Part shown: positions 60,268 through 64,000 of the stretch, piece after piece
Numbering within the stretch: position 1 is the first letter of the stretch
Layout: the number at the start of each line of letters is the position of its first letter
Origin: Microcebus murinus
Lineage: Eukaryota; Chordata; Mammalia; Primates; Cheirogaleidae
Length of the DNA: 64,000 bases
Assembly (NCBI RefSeq): GCF_040939455.1
Contig: NC_134106.1
Location: forward strand, 75,151,001 to 75,215,000
Reading direction: 5' to 3'
The notes under the pieces: generated by a model
Database searches by the model: none
What the model was told of the DNA's origin: nothing
The model's input: only the letters and a program-made list of their open reading frames with translations
Program-made: the position numbers and the translations under genes

Positions 60268-60659
60268 ACAATTATGGGCTAAATTATATCCCTCTATATT
60301 CATACATGGATGTCCCAATCCCCAGTATCTCCAGGTGTGACCATATTTAGAGATGTGGGGTCTTTAAAGAGGTGATTAAGTTAAAATGAGGGTGGTAGGG
60401 TGTGGCCCTGATTCAGTATGACTGGTGTCCTTATGAGAAGAAGGGACATCAGAGCTGTGGATGCACAGAAGGATGGTTGTAAGAGGCAGTGCGAGGGTGG
60501 CCACCTGCAAGTCAGGGAAAGAGGCCTCAGAGGAAACCACCGCTGCTGGCACCTTGATCTTGGACTTCCAGCCCTCAGAACTGTAAGAAAATAAATTCCT
60601 ATTGTTTAAGGCACCTAGTCTGTGGTATGTTGCTATGGCAGCCCTAGCTAACTAATATA
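60268..60659 (+). mobile_element. MLT1 solo LTR, sense
   Basis: It starts near 'attatgggctaaattatatc', contains 'gagatgtggggtctttaaag', 'gtatgactggtgtccttatg', 'gccacctgcaagtcaggg' and 'accttgatcttggacttcca', and ends 'tgtggtatgttgctatggca' and 'aactaatata'. It is well preserved and only about 90 bases from the end of the neighbouring provirus. Confidence 0.9.
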
Positions 60660-63394
60660 TCAACCATTTTCTAAAAGATACCTGAAAATATCTTGCTGTT
60701 GCCTGATATGTATTTATTCATCTTTTTTAAATCAGTTAAAAAATCATTTTTTGTTCTGATGCATATAATTAGATTTGTTTCTATATCAAATGTGCAATCT
60801 AATGTAATCTGAGAGTCTATGCTTTTACTAGGGGGATTGAAACCTATTTCATATTGTAGCCCATTTGAAATCTAATCCTCCACCTTCCAGACAGAGGTAG
60901 GGGAGCTGGAGGGATTTATGGCCTTCCAAGATGGAAATGTGTCAGAAGCTGCCTCTCTACTGCTTATTGTGGCTGAGTGAAGAAATCACCTTGTAGTAGA
61001 AATGTTGTTTTCAAGAAATTATCAGATCAGCTCGGTTCAACATCAAAGCGTTAATCTTCCAGGGAGGAAAGGGGGTCTTGTATTGAACCAAATTAGAAGA
61101 GACAAAGGGGTTATCACAATTAATAGGAAGCAGATTTAAGGAAGCAATCCTGGAGAAATTTGCAAACCAAAGAGCAACCTGCAGTTGGGGCTGGTTACTC
61201 AGCTCTCCCAGCCTCACTGTGGGTATGCTTAAAGGAATGGCACTGGGGTGTCTTTGAGTCCTCTGAGAACATGCTTTCTGATCTGTTCTTCTTCGGTCTA
61301 CCTCTGATTACACAAACTTCTGGCCCCTTATTTACCTTCTTTGCTTTGTCTTCTGCAGGGATTTGGAAAACAAGCCTCCTGTATTCATTACTCATGTTAG
61401 CTTTCAAATTAACGAAATATATATTTTAACCCATGCTTCTCTAATTATCAAAGTCAGAGCAAAAAAACAAGGTCTTTTTGCCTACCCTGCAATTAAAGTA
61501 AGAAATTCAGCATATTTTTACTTCATCTTTCATCTTACCTTAAGAAACAGTACAGACCCAGTCTATTATAGAACCAGTTAGTCAAGTTTTTAAAAAACTG
61601 TTTTTTTAAAAAAAAAAAAAAACATGTTTAGCTTCTGTATTTAATTTTGTAAATATTTTTTAAAAACACATATGTATTTATGGGGACCACCAATCTTTTT
61701 ATATCTTGACTTCCTTATTTTTAAGTTATTCATTTTTATTCTTTTTGGTGTTCTATGAAGTAGGTCTTTGAATAATTTTTTTAAGGAAGGCTGTAGAAGT
61801 GAAATTGCTTCTGATTCTTAGATATCTGAAAATACCTTTCCATTGCCTGTTCTCATGAATTAAATTTGGCTTGGAATAGTATGCTTAGATTATGAAGTAT
61901 TCTCTTTAGAAGAGTACTTACTACTCCATTTGGAGCTAGTGAAAAAGGATAGGACCTAGCCTAACTTTTTCAATTTTTGAATACATTATTATTTTCTATC
62001 TGGTTGCTTAAATAATAGTTTCTTTATTCTAGATTTGTAGGCTATGTCCAGGTATGGGACTTTTTTCCCATTAACATCTGGATTTTTTTTTTTTTTTTGT
62101 ACACTGAGGGAATTCTTCTTCTACTATATCTGTGATTATTATTTCTGCTTCTTTTTTCCCAGCATTTCCAGGAATATTTGTTATGCACAGGTTAGATTTC
62201 TATTAATACCATTTCACTCTGCATCTATTATCTTCTCTTGCCATTTCATCTTTAGCTTTTTCTTCTATTATCTTGGCAGACTAGTTCACAGATTGCATTT
62301 TCTCCAGTATTAATTCTGTTTTCTACTGCATTTATAGCATTTTCCCCTTTGGTTGCCTTTTTTTCTTATTTTGGCTGGCTCCACATTTGATAAGGGCAGG
62401 ATACATGGAATGTCTTAGACCTATCCTTAATGTGTTCCTAGGATCTGATAGAGCCTCACCTCAGACCTATGATGGATTGATTTTCACAACCCCTAGCTCA
62501 GTTTCCAGCAGGTTCTCATCCAGTGTGGCTCTGTTCCACAAGGGTGGATCCTGACCACTTTCTGTTCCCAGGGCTCTTCTGCCTCCAAAGCATTTCCTAA
62601 GAGAAGACCCATCCCCATGTGCCTGCATGGGGATGTTTTCCCTTGTACACTCTGTGCCTCTCCCCACCGGGTGTTGTACTGGGAGACATGATATTGAAAT
62701 TGATATAAAAAGGGAAGAACTGGAGGGGCAGAGTTGCAGGGGCCCAATTCTGGCTCTCTTGGAACCTAATTCCCATGCAGAAGAAGAGAAGCAGCCTGGA
62801 TTCTGGTTACAGCAGCCCTGAGCCCCTGGGCTTGGAGGCCGTGTTGGCTATTCCATGTTGGGTCAGAAGATGAAACAGATATTGCTGGGGTGTGTGTGTG
62901 GGGGGGTTTCCTCAAACCACCACATTGCCACTGTACTTGGTGGGAATTCCCTCTAGATTTTGATACAAGGTTTTATTATTTTTGTAGAGCTTTGTGGGTA
63001 TTTTAATAAGAAATAGAGGGCATCTCAGATTAACCCAATGTTAATTTTTACATATGCCTGATGCAGTTCCCCACCCCCAATAATGTATGCATTGCACATT
63101 TAAAACAATGAATTTTCAATTCTAATAAAGGCTAAACACTACTCCACTCATTAACTCCCATGGCAGCTAAATGATAGTTGTGGGTGAGATTCTAAAGGAC
63201 AATATAAAGGGGGTTGAATAGCAGCATCATGGACTCCAGAGCAAGAAACTATGATGCAAAATGGCTGTAAGAACTTTCCAGACGCTTGTAATTAAGTTGA
63301 CTCATCCTCTACTAAATTTAGCAGAATAGTTCACCAGCAAGCATATGCCTCAAACATATGGCAAAAGGAAAAATATAACACAGCATATCTTTAC
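60660..63394. other. AT-rich DNA with probable old LINE scraps
   Basis: The stretch 60740-60850 resembles antisense L1 ORF2 ('gtaatctgagagtctatgct'). The segment 61600-62350 is T-rich and may be a very old LINE in antisense; I cannot assign it firmly. Short ORFs (61160-61581, 62044-62313, 62467-62821) carry no domain. The last bases would be intron downstream of the exon at 63395-63506. Confidence 0.4.
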
Positions 63395-63506
63395 CTTATG
63401 ATACATTCTGGCCACCAAACCCCGCTGTAGAACCCTTTCACGAAAATTCACTGCTTTCAACAGAAAGGCGAGACTACCAACTGTGTCCATGTTAAATGCC
63501 AGGAAA
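63395..63506 (-). CDS. Probable internal coding exon, 112 nt, gene not identified
   Basis: On the minus strand an acceptor with a strong pyrimidine tract (tgtgtttttccttcag) precedes the exon, and a consensus donor follows (AAG, gtaaag). Two frames are stopped at once. The third is open for 37 codons after one base and is protein-like: [19 protein letters not shown], then [18 protein letters not shown]. It mixes a hydrophobic helix with a basic segment. The exon completes a codon with its first base and ends on a codon boundary. It is flanked by AT-rich, repeat-poor DNA. I do not recognise the family. It is the best-supported coding exon in the window besides the retrocopy, and probably lies upstream of the exon at 21733 in the same gene. 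Confidence 0.7.
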
Positions 63507-64000
63507 CTGAAGGAAAAACACAATGACCAACATTATTATTTTGGCCTCACCAAAGAACTTCATTTGAAAGAGAGAAGAGGGTTGTTTTTTCAAGAAGAAT
63601 TTTCTTCCAACAGAAAAATGGTGTAAATACATATAATCTCCCCATCTTATCTCTCACTGGCTGTATTTGTGCTTCTTTTCAGCACTTTCCCGATGAATGC
63701 TTGGCTCTAGTTTATTCTATAATATATGGTTGTCCTTGTGGTATAGAGATAATTTGGTTTCCAGCTTTTTCCACTTACTATTGTATTATAAGTAGTGTTC
63801 AATATTTTACATAGTCTTTCTTCATGAATAAGAGCTATTAATTTCCATCAAGTGAGTTTGTAATAATTTACTCAATGACTGTTGGAGATTTATCATAGTT
63901 ATTATAACTGAATATCAATAATCAAATATATCTGTTACAAAGTATTTGCCAATGAATATTATTTATTAAATACCTTACATATCAGGAACTGTGCTAATTA
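63507..64000. other. Probable intron upstream of the 63395 exon
   Basis: AT-rich, with no gene or intact repeat recognised. The first 20 bases are the pyrimidine tract (minus strand) of the exon's acceptor. Confidence 0.5.

Overview
The window is nuclear DNA from a mammal, most likely a strepsirrhine primate (lemur or relative). The best evidence is the Alu family. The full-length Alu at 53.7 kb has a middle linker with 'aattggccaactaa' and a right arm with 'gagctaggctgacgc', which from memory is the lemur-type Alu layout. Ancient mammal-wide repeats (L1M, L2, MIR, MLT1/MaLR, MER20, MER2, Tigger) are everywhere. No bacterial gene, operon, CRISPR array or viral genome was seen.

The window is gene-poor. 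Nearly all computed ORFs are chance openings in GC-rich DNA or pieces of retrotransposons. Two short minus-strand segments look like genuine internal coding exons, with strong splice sites on both sides and an open, protein-like frame: 63395-63506 (112 nt) and 21733-21803 (71 nt). If they belong to one gene, most of the window is its intronic sequence. Their phases do not join directly, so at least one more exon would lie between them. I could not name the gene. The only complete protein ORF is a 106-codon retrocopy of ribosomal protein L36a at 50361-50681 (minus), with target-site duplications and a poly(A) tail.

Layout: 0-2 kb, 3' end of a sense L1 with a nested MER20. 2.9-3.2 kb, solo MLT1 LTR. 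4.8-12.8 kb, antisense L1 material, chiefly one nearly full-length L1M from 3' UTR to 5' UTR with nested Alu and MER2. 13-35 kb, largely single-copy GC-rich DNA with scattered L2 and MIR, and the 71-nt exon at 21.7 kb. 35.9-37.3 kb, an unusual CpG-rich patch. 39.7-42.2 kb, sense L1 with a MER1-like element and a well-preserved Alu. 42.5-49.9 kb, MLT1, L2, MIR and a long pyrimidine microsatellite. 49.9-52.7 kb, antisense L1 carrying the RPL36A retrocopy. 53.7-56.9 kb, two Alus and a Tigger-type element. 57.3-60.7 kb, an antisense MaLR-type provirus interrupted by a nested MLT1, followed by another MLT1. 60.7-64 kb, AT-rich DNA ending with the 112-nt exon.

I saw no convincing new biological system. 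The items most worth follow-up are the two exons, the intact RPL36A retrocopy, the CpG-rich patch, and a few plus-strand segments with good splice signals.
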